From Mya arenaria (taxonomy: Eukaryota; Mollusca; Bivalvia; Myida; Myidae), in assembly GCF_026914265.1 (NCBI RefSeq), contig NC_069126.1:23289473-23353472 (forward strand): a stretch of 64,000 nt of DNA, written 5' to 3'. The translations under genes were made by a program, and so were the position numbers. A model generated the notes under the pieces. The model saw only the letters and a list, made by a program, of their open reading frames with translations. It did no database searches and had not been told where the DNA came from. Positions within the stretch are counted from its first letter, which is position 1, and every line of letters begins with the position of its first letter. Below, piece after piece: positions 36,461-48,883 of this stretch.

Positions 36461-36949
36461 CTCTACTAGACAATAAACATAAACACACTAATATAGAGTA
36501 AAGACTGAAGGTCAAATGTACATTTAATTACGGTATACTTCAAACAATAGAGGTAGAACATATATAACCATACTTCTTCTTGATGGTTTAGATATTCCTT
36601 TTTAATCGCAGAGAATGTGTTTTCTACAGCAAACTGTTGTCTACTTTAATCATCCGTTTTAAGAATTAAACTCTTTACTGGTAACATATGTACCTCGCTA
36701 TATACCAAACTCAGGGGTATACAGAAATAATTGAAAAAAAAATATCAAGAAGGCAATTAAGCACCAAATCATATCGAATACGATGGCTCGAAACATTCAA
36801 CTTAATACAACTGTAGCACAAGTTTCCGTTATGTCCCGACAACAAGACCCTAAAAGACTCCCATTGGGTCTAATTAACAAATAATTGCAAGTTCGAATTT
36901 CTGTCTCATATGTTTACAACTCAGTTTTCTCCTTTTTAATGCGTTTTAC

Positions 36950-37760
36950 GAAGTAAATGGAAACACAATTTGCCAGAATTAACCTCCAAGGGACGCGCTA
37001 AACGTCTTAAATAAGGCCCTAATTACGGAGAAAATGTGAGAAGAATAACGCATTCTGTCACCGGAATTATTTCAGGACGTTATGACGGAAACGGTGTATT
37101 CTATGTGGAAGTTTTGTTTAAGAAAGTATGGTTTATGAATTGGAATACCTTTGACAATGTACAGTGATTAATTAAAAAATGGTGCTGATGTATACTTAGC
37201 GATGGCCCAAATGCAACACTATATCCATCATTAGTTTTGTTAAAGTATTATTTATTTTATTTCATATTAAGCACTATTATAACAGACGTTATACATTTGC
37301 AAATTAATTCAATTCTAATTAGCGTTTCGTTAATTTCTTATGTACGGATAAATCGTTATGGTCAAATTTTATTTACTACATTTCCAGCTATATTCTCATA
37401 TAAAAGAAACTGAATACAACATTATTTGGTTTTAAATACTGTTCAAGAAATAATAATAACATCTTTCTTTCCTGATCGTATTATCCCCCGCGTTATTCAG
37501 CGGCTGCATATTTCCGGCGGCGGTGGCAGCGCGCGGCCATGCGTGCCGCAACCCGTCCTTCAACGGAAGACGCGCATTAAAGCCTCCTGATGCCACTCAC
37601 CAACCAGCAAATTACGATAATTCTCTGATTATGGCTTAAATATTTGTCGTCTGCTGAGAAAATTTGGTATTCTGGAAAGACTTCCGTTGCGAAATCAATT
37701 TGTTTAAGCAACAAAAATGATCCGCGCTATTAACTTAATACGGCCCTATTTTCTGGGGCC
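36950..37760. promoter_or_regulatory. Candidate bsx promoter/5' region with CpG-rich core
   Basis: 37488-37590 is strikingly CpG-rich for this window (CGGCGGCGGTGGCAGCGCGC, ACGGAAGACGCGCATT). It is flanked by CCCTAATTACGG at 37017 and TTCTAATTAGCG at about 37313. It lies about 2 kb upstream of the first coding exon. A likely splice acceptor just before that exon (TTATTTTCAG ending 39495) makes a non-coding first exon here plausible. Not proven. Confidence 0.3.
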
Positions 37761-39512
37761 AAATTCGCGAAAGAAATTTCAAAAGATAGAAGCAACTCAC
37801 TAAGCTCACAATTAAGAGGTTTTTATCTGAAATTAACTTAAGTTATCAGACAATTTGATTAATTAAACAAATCTTCGCTTAATAAACACCCAAGAAGGTT
37901 GTTATTATTTAAATAGCTTGCCTCCTAATTTCCGTGAATTGAATGCGTAAAGGGATTTCTTAGGATGAAGAGACTGCTTGAAGATGGAGTAAATTACTTG
38001 ATCAAAAATTATTCCTCCAAGATAGTTTGATGTTCGTATTCGTGTTCTATCATTTGTTGACGAAAAGAACGATAATGAGTAACATGAGAAATAATTGGAT
38101 GTGTTTGGTTATTGGTTTAACTAGTTTTTGTCTAGGATATTAATACACACATCACGAGCAATGTAAACTGATAACAATCGGAAAACCTCGGTCATTTTCC
38201 ACCGAAAACAACATCCGGTGTATGCAATGCAGCAGTTACATCAGTAGTTCGTAAAATAAATAAATAATAGTATATACTAATTGTAGTGTTTTAACAGGTA
38301 TTTTGTATTACTCAATTGATTGTGAAATTTATGATGGCATAAATAAATAAGGTCCCCACAAGATAAGTCCTAAGGTTTAAATGCCTACTTGAAAAGAAAC
38401 ATGTCCATATCCATCCGAGGTTGTTTCCGATGAAAAATAACCGAGGTGGTCCGAATGAACTGGCGGGTGGGGGGTGGGGGGTAATAAATGTTAAATGTCA
38501 TAAATATCACAGCTTATACTAGTTTACGTTCTATAGAGCTGACAAGAAACCATCTTATAGTGTCTCTTCTGTTTTTCATTGACTCTGTTAAAAAAAATAA
38601 CGCTGTTTTCCAAAGATATAGAGTCAAATGAATGTTGATTTCTTCCCCTATATTCAAGGCAAATAAAGTCAAAGTTTATTAGCATATTGAACTAAAACAT
38701 TGCCAACATGTAGAGAATATATTAAATGTCATTTAATGGCAATATCAATTGAGTGAAATAACACTATGAAATAAATATGAAATCAATTTACAACATTTAA
38801 TCGTAAGGAATATCAGTTTTATCTTATGATCAGTATAATAATGTTTTTTATGAAAAAGAAAAAAAATAAGTTATACATGTATTTCAATTGAATTGAAATT
38901 AATTATATATTGAACTGTTTATTGTACTATAGAATGATAGTTTGCAGTGGTACTTTTTCAGCTGAGTTAAAATATAACCTAATTATTGCTCATTCTAACG
39001 TATGGATATGTTACTGTTCATGGCAAATCAAATGATTTCCAATAATATTGTTCATATATTTTGGCCTGTCACTATTGTGTGAATGCAATATTTTGATTGT
39101 ATATAGGTTTTAACCAATGTACGCCCCTTGGATATACAAGAATTCGAAAGAAACACAACAAACTAAAGAAAATGAAGCTATTAAATGATCAACAGGTCGA
39201 AATGAAAAGTCAATTTCTTTTTTGTCAAGTGAAACTTTCTCAATGCAAATGTTTAATAGCTACGTGGCCAAAAATTCCCTATGTAAAAAAGCGCCAAAAA
39301 TCGATAATATTGTTTTATCTGAATCTAAATCATACACTTTTTTTGGTTTCGATAATTTAAACTAAACGAGTTCCATATGATAATACATCAAAATTTAAAG
39401 AATAAAACATATTAAACATAAAATTAAACTATTTAAACAATCAATTCTTGGCTTATGACATGAATATTCTCAAGTACGTTGGTATTTATTTTCAGTTGCG
39501 GCAGCAGTGTGA

Positions 39513-39804
39513 ATGATGGACATCGCCCGCCGAAAGGAAAGTTCGGTCGCCTCTTCCCCCGCCACCACCCGCTCGTCCTCGTTTTTTATCGAGGACATCC
39601 TATTCAGCAAGCCAAAGCAGCTATGTCGCGATTACCCGGGATTACCAGGTCTTTCAGCCATCATCCGGCCGTCATTTCCGGCAGAGTACACCGGCTACCA
39701 CTGCTTCCCGGCCGCACCCGTATTCTTCCCACACGTGCTTCAACATGTGCAGGGACTCGCCGCGAAGCACTCCGAACATCCTTTCATGACGTCAACTTCA
39801 GCAG
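39513..39804 (+). CDS. bsx: bsx coding exon 1
   Basis: Encodes residues 1-97 plus the first base of Gly98 (phase 1 border). Carries the eh1-like motif FFIEDIL at residues 24-30 and a proline- and aromatic-rich linker ([19 protein letters not shown]). The exon reads open past its end, but the GTGCGC donor at 39805 joins in frame to exon 2. A pyrimidine-rich TTATTTTCAG ends at 39495, 18 bases before the first ATG, so the transcript may have an upstream non-coding exon and this exon may begin at 39496. Confidence 0.9.
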
Positions 39805-42800
39805 GTGCGCGTTCACACTTCTTTTATTTCAAACTGACACACATTCTACGATTAATGATCGGCTTCAACAGAATGACACTCATTAAGGTACCGGAACCGT
39901 CCATCAAGTTTATTGTATAAGGCCGGTATTTTATAGAAACACCCTACCCCTCCCCTCCCCTCTCCATCGTAAGTCACTTCTTGACATAACTTCCACAGTC
40001 AAAATTGAAAACTACAGGATTTTTAACCTGAAAGCTTTCATTTGACAAAAAATTATGAAAATAAAATATTTTAGATATTATTACGTTTCTATATCATATG
40101 ACCAGTGAGGTACTTAGCTTAAGAAAATGACTTTACGTGTAGTTAGGGAATGACTTATGATGTGTTATGAATACCGGCCAGGTTCATATTCATGAACCTT
40201 TTGGTATGTATTTGCAAGTCTCATAATTATACAGGGAGTTTAATAATGTTTGTCACCGTTAGAAACTTTTTTAAAGTACAAAAATCTTCTAAAACACAGT
40301 ATTGTATATTCATTTGTCCACATGTGGCCATGGCCTTCTTAATAATTTGTGGAAAACAATCAAAACAATATTGAATACATTCTATTTACACCATTTAAAA
40401 GTAGAATGATGACAGTTCAATTTCGCAAAACACAGTGGAGTATATTTGTCCACATAGGCCTATGGCCTTCTGGAAATTTTGGGAATAAATCTTAAATGTT
40501 GAAAATACATCTATTTACACGAAGAGTAGAAGGATGGCAATTGAATGATGCAATGTTGTTTAACAAAACATATTTGACTTCTTCTCAGTCAACGTTGTCT
40601 CTACTTGACATACGGCTTCCGAATGGTGGCCGTTGTTGTACAGTTCTTGAAGTATTTTGCTGCAGGGGCCATACATACAAACAATCACAAGTCTGAATTC
40701 AGATTCAAGTGGCAAAACTTAAAGTGACACTCTTATTCAAAATGAATACATACACATGTATAGCAAACATAAATTTTAAGTGATACACCTTTTACTCCTT
40801 ACTAAATAATGCATTTATGGAAAATATAAATTACTTATAATAAGATTGTGACCGTGTATTTAATAGCTGAAAACGCAACACTATTAAATGATTGGTGAAT
40901 GCTAAAAGATTTACACTGAACTATTATAGTATCATAAGGTAGAAAATACCATGTTGTCTGCACCTTCCTTTCAAATGAAACTAGGTATCTTTTATAAGAA
41001 CCATTGTTTTCGACATTTATTCATCTTTTTTGGTCTACCAAATTAATATTATCAATTATGGCACATCTTATTTGGGAGTAAGAAAGTATCTTTAATTTCA
41101 TTGTAACTTTCCTTCTAGTTCAATTGAATAGTAAACATAATTCATGATGATATGTAGATTTACAATGCATCTTTATCTTATTGAGACTTAGTAAAAGTCG
41201 GTATATAAGTATGTATAAGATAATAGCTAACAAGTAATTGTTGATTATTTTCATCTTTCTGTTTTTATCATAAAAACCTGTTATCACGATTATACCATAG
41301 ACTTCAATTATCTTCATAAGTTAGAGTAAATATCAACCAAAAGCCGTCAATACAAAACAATTTATGACATTAGAGGACACTAAATTGACTAATGTTATGC
41401 TAATACCAGGACAAACAGATAACGATATACGGCCAATAAGACCGATTTAGATGGATAAACCTTTGAAATATATTTAAATGACCACAGGAAGCGAGCGTTA
41501 TCAAGATTTTCTCAGGTTGGTGGTATTTCATTAATAGTTCTTGTTTGCATACAAGGGCTAAGCAAACCCCGTGTAATCCCTAAACATAGCTTCCATTTCT
41601 CAAGTGTGTTATTCAACCAACCCGCGCCCAGTCGCTCTAATTGCAATTTACGTCTTCTTTAAATTGCTATTCGCTTGTCTGTGGAGGGTCTGATCACGGT
41701 ATTATTAAAGTTGTTGATATTTCGCTAGCGCGATTTGATAACTTAACAGTTTTCGCGTGACCGTCTATTGAAACGTGTAAACCCGATAAATAATGTGTCA
41801 ATTAATTTTGATATTACCTTTGTCATCGACTGTGCCGTGCGTTCTGAAAAAGCGATTGCATTTTGCTATTTTATTACTTATATGGAGCAAACGTGCTGTT
41901 ATTCGGAGTCACGCCGTTTTAATTGAAATAATTTAACAACTGTATTTGCAGTGTTAGCAGTTGTGTAGAAATAGTTGGCACATTTTTGCACGAAGTGTGG
42001 ACGTCCGTCGAGTTCGCATCAGTTAAACAGAAAAGCATTTGAACGTAAATGATACCTTACATAACAGGCAGAAGTCTAACCAGTTTATGACATTTACTGG
42101 TGTTAATGTGTTACAATACTGAATGGTTACAAAAATAAATTTACAGCAAGGTCACCATTACAATATCTATGTTTTTGACCGGGTTAATTTATATCTAAAA
42201 TTTCGATATGGGTAAGTTTTAACCACCAGTTTTAACCCGGGGGCAGGTGTTGAGGAGGGGGTGCCGGGTAATTCAAATGCAATTTTAAACCATTATTTAT
42301 AACAGAAAGTAATCTCTATCCCTAAATATAAATACATTAGGTACACCCTATTGACCGTCTGTATGTTTTAATTCATAGGTGAAAGTATTGAAGTTTATTC
42401 GATATAATACTCACAATATAATTATGATCTTGTCTTATCTAAGCTTCCCTTACCTTATATATTATATTATCGCTTACGCAGGATTCCCACTGGGCCCGCT
42501 GTTCCAGCATCACTCCCCCGGCAAACACTGCCGGCGGCGAAAGGCGCGCACGGTGTTCAGCGACCAGCAGCTCAACGGCCTGGAGAAGCGGTTCGAGTCC
42601 CAGCGGTACCTTTCAACACCGGAACGCGTGGAGCTGGCTTCACAGCTCAGCCTTTCCGAGACGCAGGTGGGTCATTTTCATCTTTCATGAAGATAATTAG
42701 CTGAGGTGAATTGTCATCATAATCACCATCCTCATCCTCATCATAATATCATCAATTCACACCACCACAAACAACAACAACAGCAAAAACTACATTATAT

Positions 42801-43321
42801 TCATTATCATTATATCATCTAACTACAACAACAACAACACAAAAAGAACAACAACACTAACATCATAAAAGCGACAACAACAACAACAACATTAGCAACA
42901 CCAATTACAGTAGTATTTTTTCAGCATTGAATTTAACAGTTATTTTCATTAACAATTTAAATATCACTGAAACTACGCTCATATTTTCTAAGCAATATGA
43001 AAAATATATCCCATGTTTATGTACTTTCAGGTAAAAACATGGTTTCAAAACCGACGAATGAAGCACAAAAAGATGCAGAAGAAAGGCCATGAGGACGATG
43101 ACAGCGTTGATGACGTCAATGAAGACAGCGATGTCGGTGATGACGATCGTGTAAAACAATCTGACGAACACACGACAGAAAAATCAAGCGTTAGATTTCC
43201 CGGCTATGACGTACATAGCCTGGTTCCGGGAAAACATGTGGTAAATACTGACACTTCCGGTTACCAATCAGACGATAACGAGGAAATTGACGTAGTGGAG
43301 TCTGACCGCGAGTGCACGTGA
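39513..43321 (+). CDS. bsx: BSX/brain-specific homeobox transcription factor, three coding exons
   Basis: Coding exons are 39513-39804, 42482-42666 and 43031-43321, giving 255 residues and a TGA stop. All borders are GT-AG: donor GCAG|GTGCGC, acceptor TTACGCAG|GA, donor ACGCAG|GTGGGT, acceptor TACTTTCAG|GTA; the phases agree. Residues 24-30 read FFIEDIL, an eh1-like Groucho/TLE-binding motif (FxIxxIL) at the same place as FFIEDIL in vertebrate BSX. The homeodomain spans residues about 116-175 with R5, F8, L16, F20, W48, F49, Q50, N51 and R53 present. [15 protein letters not shown] before and at its start, and [12 protein letters not shown] plus [14 protein letters not shown] within it, are diagnostic of BSX/bsh. 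The tail is acidic (about residues 180-200) and ends near EEIDVVE. The family is a nuclear DNA-binding regulator in brain and hypothalamic-type neurons (family knowledge). Two adjacent ATGs occur; the second has G at +4. Length is close to vertebrate BSX. Orthology is strong; expression in this species is inferred. Confidence 0.95.
40719..41096 (-). mobile_element. MITE, family A, in bsx intron 1
   Basis: Reverse orientation copy: TTAAAGTGACACTCTTATTC at the left; TTATTTGGGAGTAAGAAAGT and ATCTTTAA at the right. The interior matches the other family A copies. It occupies part of the 2677-bp first intron of bsx and has no visible effect on the splice sites. Confidence 0.9.
41520..41960. promoter_or_regulatory. 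Candidate intronic enhancer in bsx intron 1
   Basis: A repeat-free, less AT-skewed block with TCTAATTGCAATT, GTCAATTAATTTTGAT and TTTTAATTGAAATAAT, typical of clustered homeodomain and POU-like binding sites. Position within intron 1 of a developmental regulator makes it a candidate; inference only. Confidence 0.25.
42482..42666 (+). CDS. bsx: bsx coding exon 2 (first two thirds of the homeobox)
   Basis: Encodes the rest of Gly98 through Gln159. It contains the basic lead-in KHCRRRK, the homeodomain N-terminal arm, helices 1 and 2, and ends after SLSETQ, that is after homeodomain position 44. It is clearly more GC-rich than the introns on either side, as expected of a conserved coding exon in AT-rich DNA. 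Confidence 0.95.
42715..42905 (+). repeat. ATC- and AAC-rich simple repeat in bsx intron 2
   Basis: The 364-bp second intron of bsx is largely low-complexity sequence: interrupted ATC/CAT trinucleotides at about 42717-42765, then interrupted AAC trinucleotides to about 42905. It is well clear of the donor at 42667 and acceptor at 43030. Confidence 0.8.
43031..43321 (+). CDS. bsx: bsx coding exon 3 (recognition helix and acidic tail)
   Basis: Starts in phase 0 with [14 protein letters not shown], the third (DNA-recognition) helix with W48, Q50, N51 and R53, then a short lysine-rich stretch, a D/E-rich segment and a C-terminal region to TGA at 43319-43321. The split between homeodomain positions 44 and 45 is a recurring intron site in ANTP/NK-type homeoboxes (family knowledge). 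Confidence 0.95.
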   Translation, partial: VKTWFQNRRMKHKKMQKKGHEDDDSVDDVNEDSDVGDDDRVKQSDEHTTEKSSVRFPGYDVHSLVPGKHVVNTDTSGYQSDDNEEIDVVESDRECT

Positions 43322-44640
43322 AGGCGTGCCGGGGACCCACCGGTGTTGCCATAGAAACGGGATCCTGTCCCCCGTCAGAGACCTGTTGTTATTTCTTGTG
43401 AATTCTAGTCTGCTTAAGTGTGGTGCGGTCGTCGGCTGTGTACGAACTGTTTTGTGTCTGCGTCTGTCAAACAATGAGCGTCACAACGTTATCTGAAAGA
43501 AGGCCAGTATTGCAACCATCTGGGTCAGCGTTGCTGATCACTCCAAAACCAAATATAAGCTCTGTTGAAATGACATTGAATGACTTCAACTACAGTTTTA
43601 TTCATTTTATTACTCGCTAAATTTATTACATGTTCGTAGATAATTATAGTATGTTAGAATAAGAAATTGTTACTGCTTCCACAGCTCGAGTTGTTGAAAT
43701 TCCGAGCGTGTGTACTACTTCAAATGGTCACTGTTTTGTTCCATGTTGTCATTGACAACGTTCAATAACTAGCGTGTTGTATAAGGTAATAGGATTGATA
43801 TTTAGCCGTATGTTATTAAGAAGGTGTTACTGAACGGTTAAGTCCCGCCCTCTTGTTACCGTTCTGGTATGGAACCTACTGTACAAACAAAAACAATTGA
43901 AACATTTCCCAAACATGTTAAAACTTCCAATAAACCTTCTCAGTACCTAGTTTCAATATGATGTGTATGATGTGATTTAACATACTTAAGCTTAAAAAGT
44001 TTTGTATTTTCTGATGATTCACCATCCATATTACCTGCTTATAGCTCAGCAATTTCTGTCGTTATAATTATGTAAATGATAATATTGACGCACACATTCA
44101 TAGTTTTCATATTTAGGTATTACGAAGTTAATTTATTCGAAAAGTTAAATGTTCCATGCCACTGAACGGCCCAAAGCGCCAGTTTCACTGAGTGTGGCTC
44201 ATTCTAGCGTGGAAGCCTCTCGCGACGGTTTCGCTGAGTGCGGCTCAGTCTAGAATGGAAGACTCCTTTTCTTCACGTACCAGTTCACATTGTCAATGTA
44301 CATGTAAGGGACTATAGACCAGTATTACGGATGATGTTAGTGCTTTCATGGTTTAATTTTGTTTTGTGATGTTACATATTGTGGATAATTGATATACTAT
44401 TGTAAAATGGACTTTATTATTACATTTGTTGTGATTATTTTAATTTCCAGGTGAAACAAACGAACACTTTGTGTCAGACATACCAGTCATTTAAATATTT
44501 AAAGTACAAAACTGCATTAAAAATTTGTATAATTTTTACAAATGTTGATAAAAATAGAAACATGTCAGTGAAATATCATGAATAAGGTAATATTAAGATT
44601 TGTTTTTATAAAACAATAGATATATGTTGAATAAAAACAA
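43322..44640 (+). other. bsx: Probable bsx 3' untranslated region and downstream flank
   Basis: No gene is seen after the bsx stop. AATAAA hexamers occur at 43929-43934 and 44630-44635, either of which could direct polyadenylation. Two diverged copies of a segment of about 47 bp, containing TTTC-CTGAGTG-GGCTCA-TCTAG, lie at about 44182-44216 and 44228-44263. The end of the transcript is not determinable from sequence. Confidence 0.35.
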
Positions 44641-45890
44641 TATATATACATGGTTTTTCGTTTTTGTTGTTTTGATGTCTGAAGCATCATGAAAGGAGAA
44701 AAATACAATGGTGTTATAAACAAACAGCTGGATTTATACACAGTAGATAATGAAATAGTGTAGTTGAATGCTTTGTTGTTGCTAAATTGAACGCCTTAAG
44801 AAAAATGTGCAGTCGAGCCTTTTATAATCGTTCATTATAATCGTGACAAGATATCTTGTTATATTTAAAAGGCGCAAAATATATTTTGATGCAACCCCCC
44901 CCCCCCCTCCCCAAAACATGAATAAGGGCTATTTATTCTTTACCTAGATCATATTCTTTTTATGTTTTGATCAATTATGTGAAGGAGTCAAACATGAAAA
45001 TGCATTAAAATTAAAAAGAAGAAGATAATAAGTCTGGCATCAACCTATTCTGTGCGTTTTTAAACGATAGAATATGATTATATCAAGTAACGGAGCGGAG
45101 CTGGTGCATATATAAGACCAAAGCGTTACTTCTCATGCAATTTGCGAGCAGAGACTTTAAAATATCTTTCGTTGGCATTGGGTAACCACGACGGCTCGAT
45201 CCAACGGGTTTCGACTGTATGTGATATTTTTAGCGGAATTACACAGTCTACGGTAGGAAAAAATCTAAAGATGGATACTCAGTCAAGTTGAGTTGAGTTG
45301 AGTTTGCTACTATTATCTTACATGAAAGAAGATTTTAATATAGCAATACTCATTTCTCTCGATACGATTCTACAGTCATTAGTCATAGCAACTGAAGCAC
45401 ATTCATCAACTCAACCTTAGCAGCTATATAAAATTATCATTGCTTTCAAAACTATGTTATTTATGATAACATTTGTTGTACATCGGCAACCTTAAGAAGG
45501 CGCTTTACTGATATCTTTAAGCAATATGTCTCGTGTTCAACCGCCTAGATGGAACCGTAGACTTTTCTTCTGGTGACGCCTTTTAACATTTTGATATCCA
45601 TTTTAACAGCTTTGTTCAGACAAATCTACAGGCAATATGTTTCCTAAAGACGAAGAAAAATGCGCATGTTGAATAAAGACGAAAAGTGTGAAAACATATT
45701 TTAAAATATATTCTGGAAATATTGACAGTAAACGATTGTGACATGCTTGCTTAAATGTTTAAAAGAGTGCTGCGGGGAAATATAGAAGTGTTACTTATGC
45801 CAAAATTGTTTGATTTTCAAACCCATTATCTTTTTCGAATAAAAAATAGATAAATATTGTTTGGGGGTTGAAAGCAGTTTTGTCATGTAT
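44640..45890. other. No supported gene
   Basis: AT-rich DNA with a C run near 44886. GATCCAACGGGTTTCGACTG near 45198 resembles, reversed, the GTCGAACCCG motif near 49617, so both may be scraps of one dispersed family. Nothing coding. Confidence 0.35.
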
Positions 45891-45892
45891 GC

Positions 45893-46293
45893 TTAAAGGG
45901 ACACGCTCATGTCTTTGTAAAATGCACTTTTTTGTATGAAGAGTGTGGCAAATTATTAGGAGTGTTAAAAATAAAGATACTGACGGCTGAAACCCTTCAA
46001 CAAATGTTGATATATGCTCAGATATTGTCTCTGAAGTCAACGATTTGAATAGCGTTGTTGAGGCGTTTCAACGCTTAAATTTCAAGTTATCTATTCCTTG
46101 TGGGCGTGTGGTTTTCTTGTCAGTTTCTATTTTTTCATGACTGTACCTTCTTGGGTTCGTTTCACACTTAAACCAGATATTTTTTGATATGTTAGTGCAA
46201 TTTTGGTATCAAAGAGTAAAATAGTTATAATATAAGTTTTTTCAGATGAATAACAGGAAAAAATGGTGTCTTAACGTGAACAAGTCCCTTTAA
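45893..46293. mobile_element. Family F element, complete-looking (401 bp)
   Basis: TTAAAGGGACACGCTCATG at the left and GTGAACAAGTCCCTTTAA at the right share a 10-bp inverted end (TTAAAGGGAC). The interior segment near 46101-46170 (TGTGGGCGTGTGG... TTGGGTTCGTTTC) is weakly tRNA-like. Copies at 53310-53734 and, more diverged, 22700-23080. Confidence 0.75.
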
Positions 46294-46817
46294 GAAATCT
46301 GAAGCCAAATGCTGAAGCATGCGTTATGAAGCACACTATTTCATCAACATAAATATCAATACAAACTGATTGTAAAATAATAATGACATGATACGAGACT
46401 GAAAATATATTGTTACAAGAAAGGTTTTTGTTTATGGCGTCCTTTCACCGTCTAAAGTCACTTTTGGAGTGCTTCTTATAAGTAAAAATAGCGATGTAAT
46501 CTTCATCAAACACCGTCTTAAGATTATAATCGCCTATTCGGAGTGTTAATAATTTGTAATAATCCCTCTTACAATATGTCATTACAATAAAAGTGGTACG
46601 TATTTCTGTATTATGTTTTGCCAAAGAGTGTAAAATGTCCTGCTTAAATGTCCGGATAATTTGTTTTAAACTAATCAGCAAGTTCGTCAGTTTTGGTGTT
46701 GACCCCGAGTCTAAAGAGCCGATATCTCTCTCATAGCTATCTCTAATAGCTATATTGTATTGATACTAAAAGTGCCTTTATAGTTCGCTTTGAGCCCTAA
46801 TGGCTGTAGATGTCTTG

Positions 46818-47074
46818 GTTGGTATTAAAAATAAATAAAAAATCTTAAGTCATTTCCTAACTTAAGTCATTGTTCTATGTTTAGTATCTTTTTATCAGAT
46901 GATAAAATTACTATATATAATATCTGAAACACTATAGTTTCAATGATTTTATTAAAAGAACATATCTTATGTCAAAGAAAACACTTATACTTTTCTTTGA
47001 ATTTGATTATTAAAACTTAAGGAAATCGACTTAAGTTTAGAAATGAATTTAGAAGCTTTATGAATTCCACCCCA
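46818..47074. mobile_element. Inverted-repeat element related to family G
   Basis: ATCTTAAGTCATTTCCT near the left is answered by AGGAAATCGACTTAAG near the right, ending in GAATTCCACCCC. CTTAAGT-rich ends resemble family G, but the outer end at the left is unclear. Confidence 0.45.
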
Positions 47075-47149
47075 GATGTGGTAAAAGGGTTTTATATAGT
47101 TATATTAAAATAATCACTATTGTTTTCAACATCCCTGATCTTAATTGGG

Positions 47150-47252
47150 TTTAAGAATGATGTAGCTAATCGGATTACGTGTAATTAATAACTGACCAAT
47201 GAAGTCAATGATGTATGACCATGAGATTAACTTAAGTTTTAAATACCACCCC
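47150..47252. mobile_element. Partial family G element
   Basis: ATGTAGCTAATCGGATTACG and TTAAATACCACCCC match, reversed, the 35808-35954 element. The other end is missing or too diverged. Confidence 0.6.
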
Positions 47253-47259
47253 TGGCCAG

Positions 47260-48410
47260 TCCTGCCGCCTATAGGTCTGAGTCTAGGGGCCTAGGTATTC
47301 ACCTGTGTTCGATACCCAAAGGGCCATCTATTTATAGCCTGTTGAAATGGGCGTGACCATACTTATTTCTTACCTATAAACTGATTGTTAGCTTTCGTCA
47401 GTATAGCGCTAAAATACAGTTTGTATAAACAAAAATAACAGTAGATAATAGAATGTATAAAGATTTAGACAATTTTTGATTGTTTTCTTCGTTGTGATTT
47501 ATGCAGTGTTTTCTAAAGTCATATTGAACATATTAATGATCAAATTATTACAATACAATTCCTATACCTTTGTAAGTTTATGTCATGTCAATTTTACTTT
47601 TGTGAATATATTCAAGTGCTATTGTCCGAACCTCAAAGAGCCAATATAACCATAACGAGGCTTAATCTGACGGGTATAATCCTTTAAAGAATATCGAAAT
47701 CACCTTTAATGGCGTATAAATGCTGTCAAGCTAATCTGTAGCACAATGCTTAACGATATAAGTATCGTCGGAACATCAAGCAGTAAAGCCCTCGTTAACC
47801 GGTTAAGCCTTTGAAAGACCTAGATTCAACATAGAGTGATTTTGAAGATTATCCCGACCTTTAAACAGAAAATGAAGTGACCCGAAGAGAGACATCAAGA
47901 CTTAGAGGTTGATTTTAAATGTTCATATTCCGTAAGACTTTGAGATATTTTAATGACCTATTTACCTAGTGGTTTCGTTATGATACGTGGTAATCTGATT
48001 CGAAATTAAGTTTAACATTTATTAATAGTTACATTCAACTTTTAAGTACTCACTTGATATTTACCTAAGATAATTTGTTTGTAAAACAAAAATAGTTATG
48101 TACACAAAACTTACACCCAAAAGAAGCATACATATGGTTAATGGGTCAGGCATAAAATATTTTAACTTTTTTTCTTCAAAAACCAGTCGAAATATGACGA
48201 ACGTCATCGTTAAACATCGTTGTTAGACGATAGGTACTGATTGGTCTGACAAATGTACGAAGCTGTTCGGAAATACGATCGGTGTGAAAGTGAAACCGAA
48301 AGTACAAAACAAATAACTCGTTAGTTGAAAATTGATTTTTTGCATAAATTAAATGATAACAAAATTTACAAAGTTTGTACACACAAACTAAAAACGTGCT
48401 TGTGACATAA
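47260..48410. other. No supported gene
   Basis: AT-rich. TGTTCGATACCC near 47309 resembles a polymerase III B box, but no matching A box or tRNA fold was found. Unassigned. Confidence 0.35.
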
Positions 48411-48414
48411 TGGA

Positions 48415-48580
48415 TCGATTGTTCAGAACTGAACTAAGTTACCAAGGCCATATACGACATCGTTGTAAACTTGTGAACACGACAATGTTGATGATGTGCT
48501 CAATACAAATGAAGAAGTTGTCTCAAATATTAAAGTTATCAATGATGACGTTAACGGTTGTTAAAAAACTGTTCGAAATA
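48415..48580. repeat. Diverged relative of the element beside the 35-bp array
   Basis: ATCGATTGTTCAGAACTGAA followed by GTTACCAAGGCC, GACATCGTTGTAAACTTGTG and GATGACGTTAACGGTTGTTA echoes the motifs at 51285-52060. It is a single copy here, without tandem growth. Boundaries are approximate. Confidence 0.45.
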
Positions 48581-48883
48581 TTTTAGGAGTAGATTTTATT
48601 CTTAATAAGATAATATATTTATTAAGTAGTTGGAGAATAAGTGCCACTTAATTCAAACTAAGGTATTTTTGTATTCAAATACTTTTATTGTAGTATGGAA
48701 GAGTATACCGTGTATACAGGTGACTGTGACTATGTAGTCAAGTTGACTCTATAAGTCAAGTCGCAATATTTAACTAGACTAGTTCACTTATTAACTAGGT
48801 ACGTCGTCGACAACATTATTGCGACATGTCGTGTTAATACTCCCAAGTCAACATAAAACAAGTCGACATGACAACATGATTTC

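Noticed and set aside
39479-39886. Alternative + frame of 135 codons overlapping bsx exon 1
   Set aside because: The 39513 frame holds FFIEDIL and joins in phase to the homeobox exons; the other is a shadow.
43268-43474. - strand frame over the bsx 3' end
   Set aside because: Antisense shadow of the bsx exon and its 3' flank.
47270-47330. Possible tRNA (TGTTCGATACCC B-box-like word)
   Set aside because: No A box, acceptor stem or cloverleaf could be found around it.
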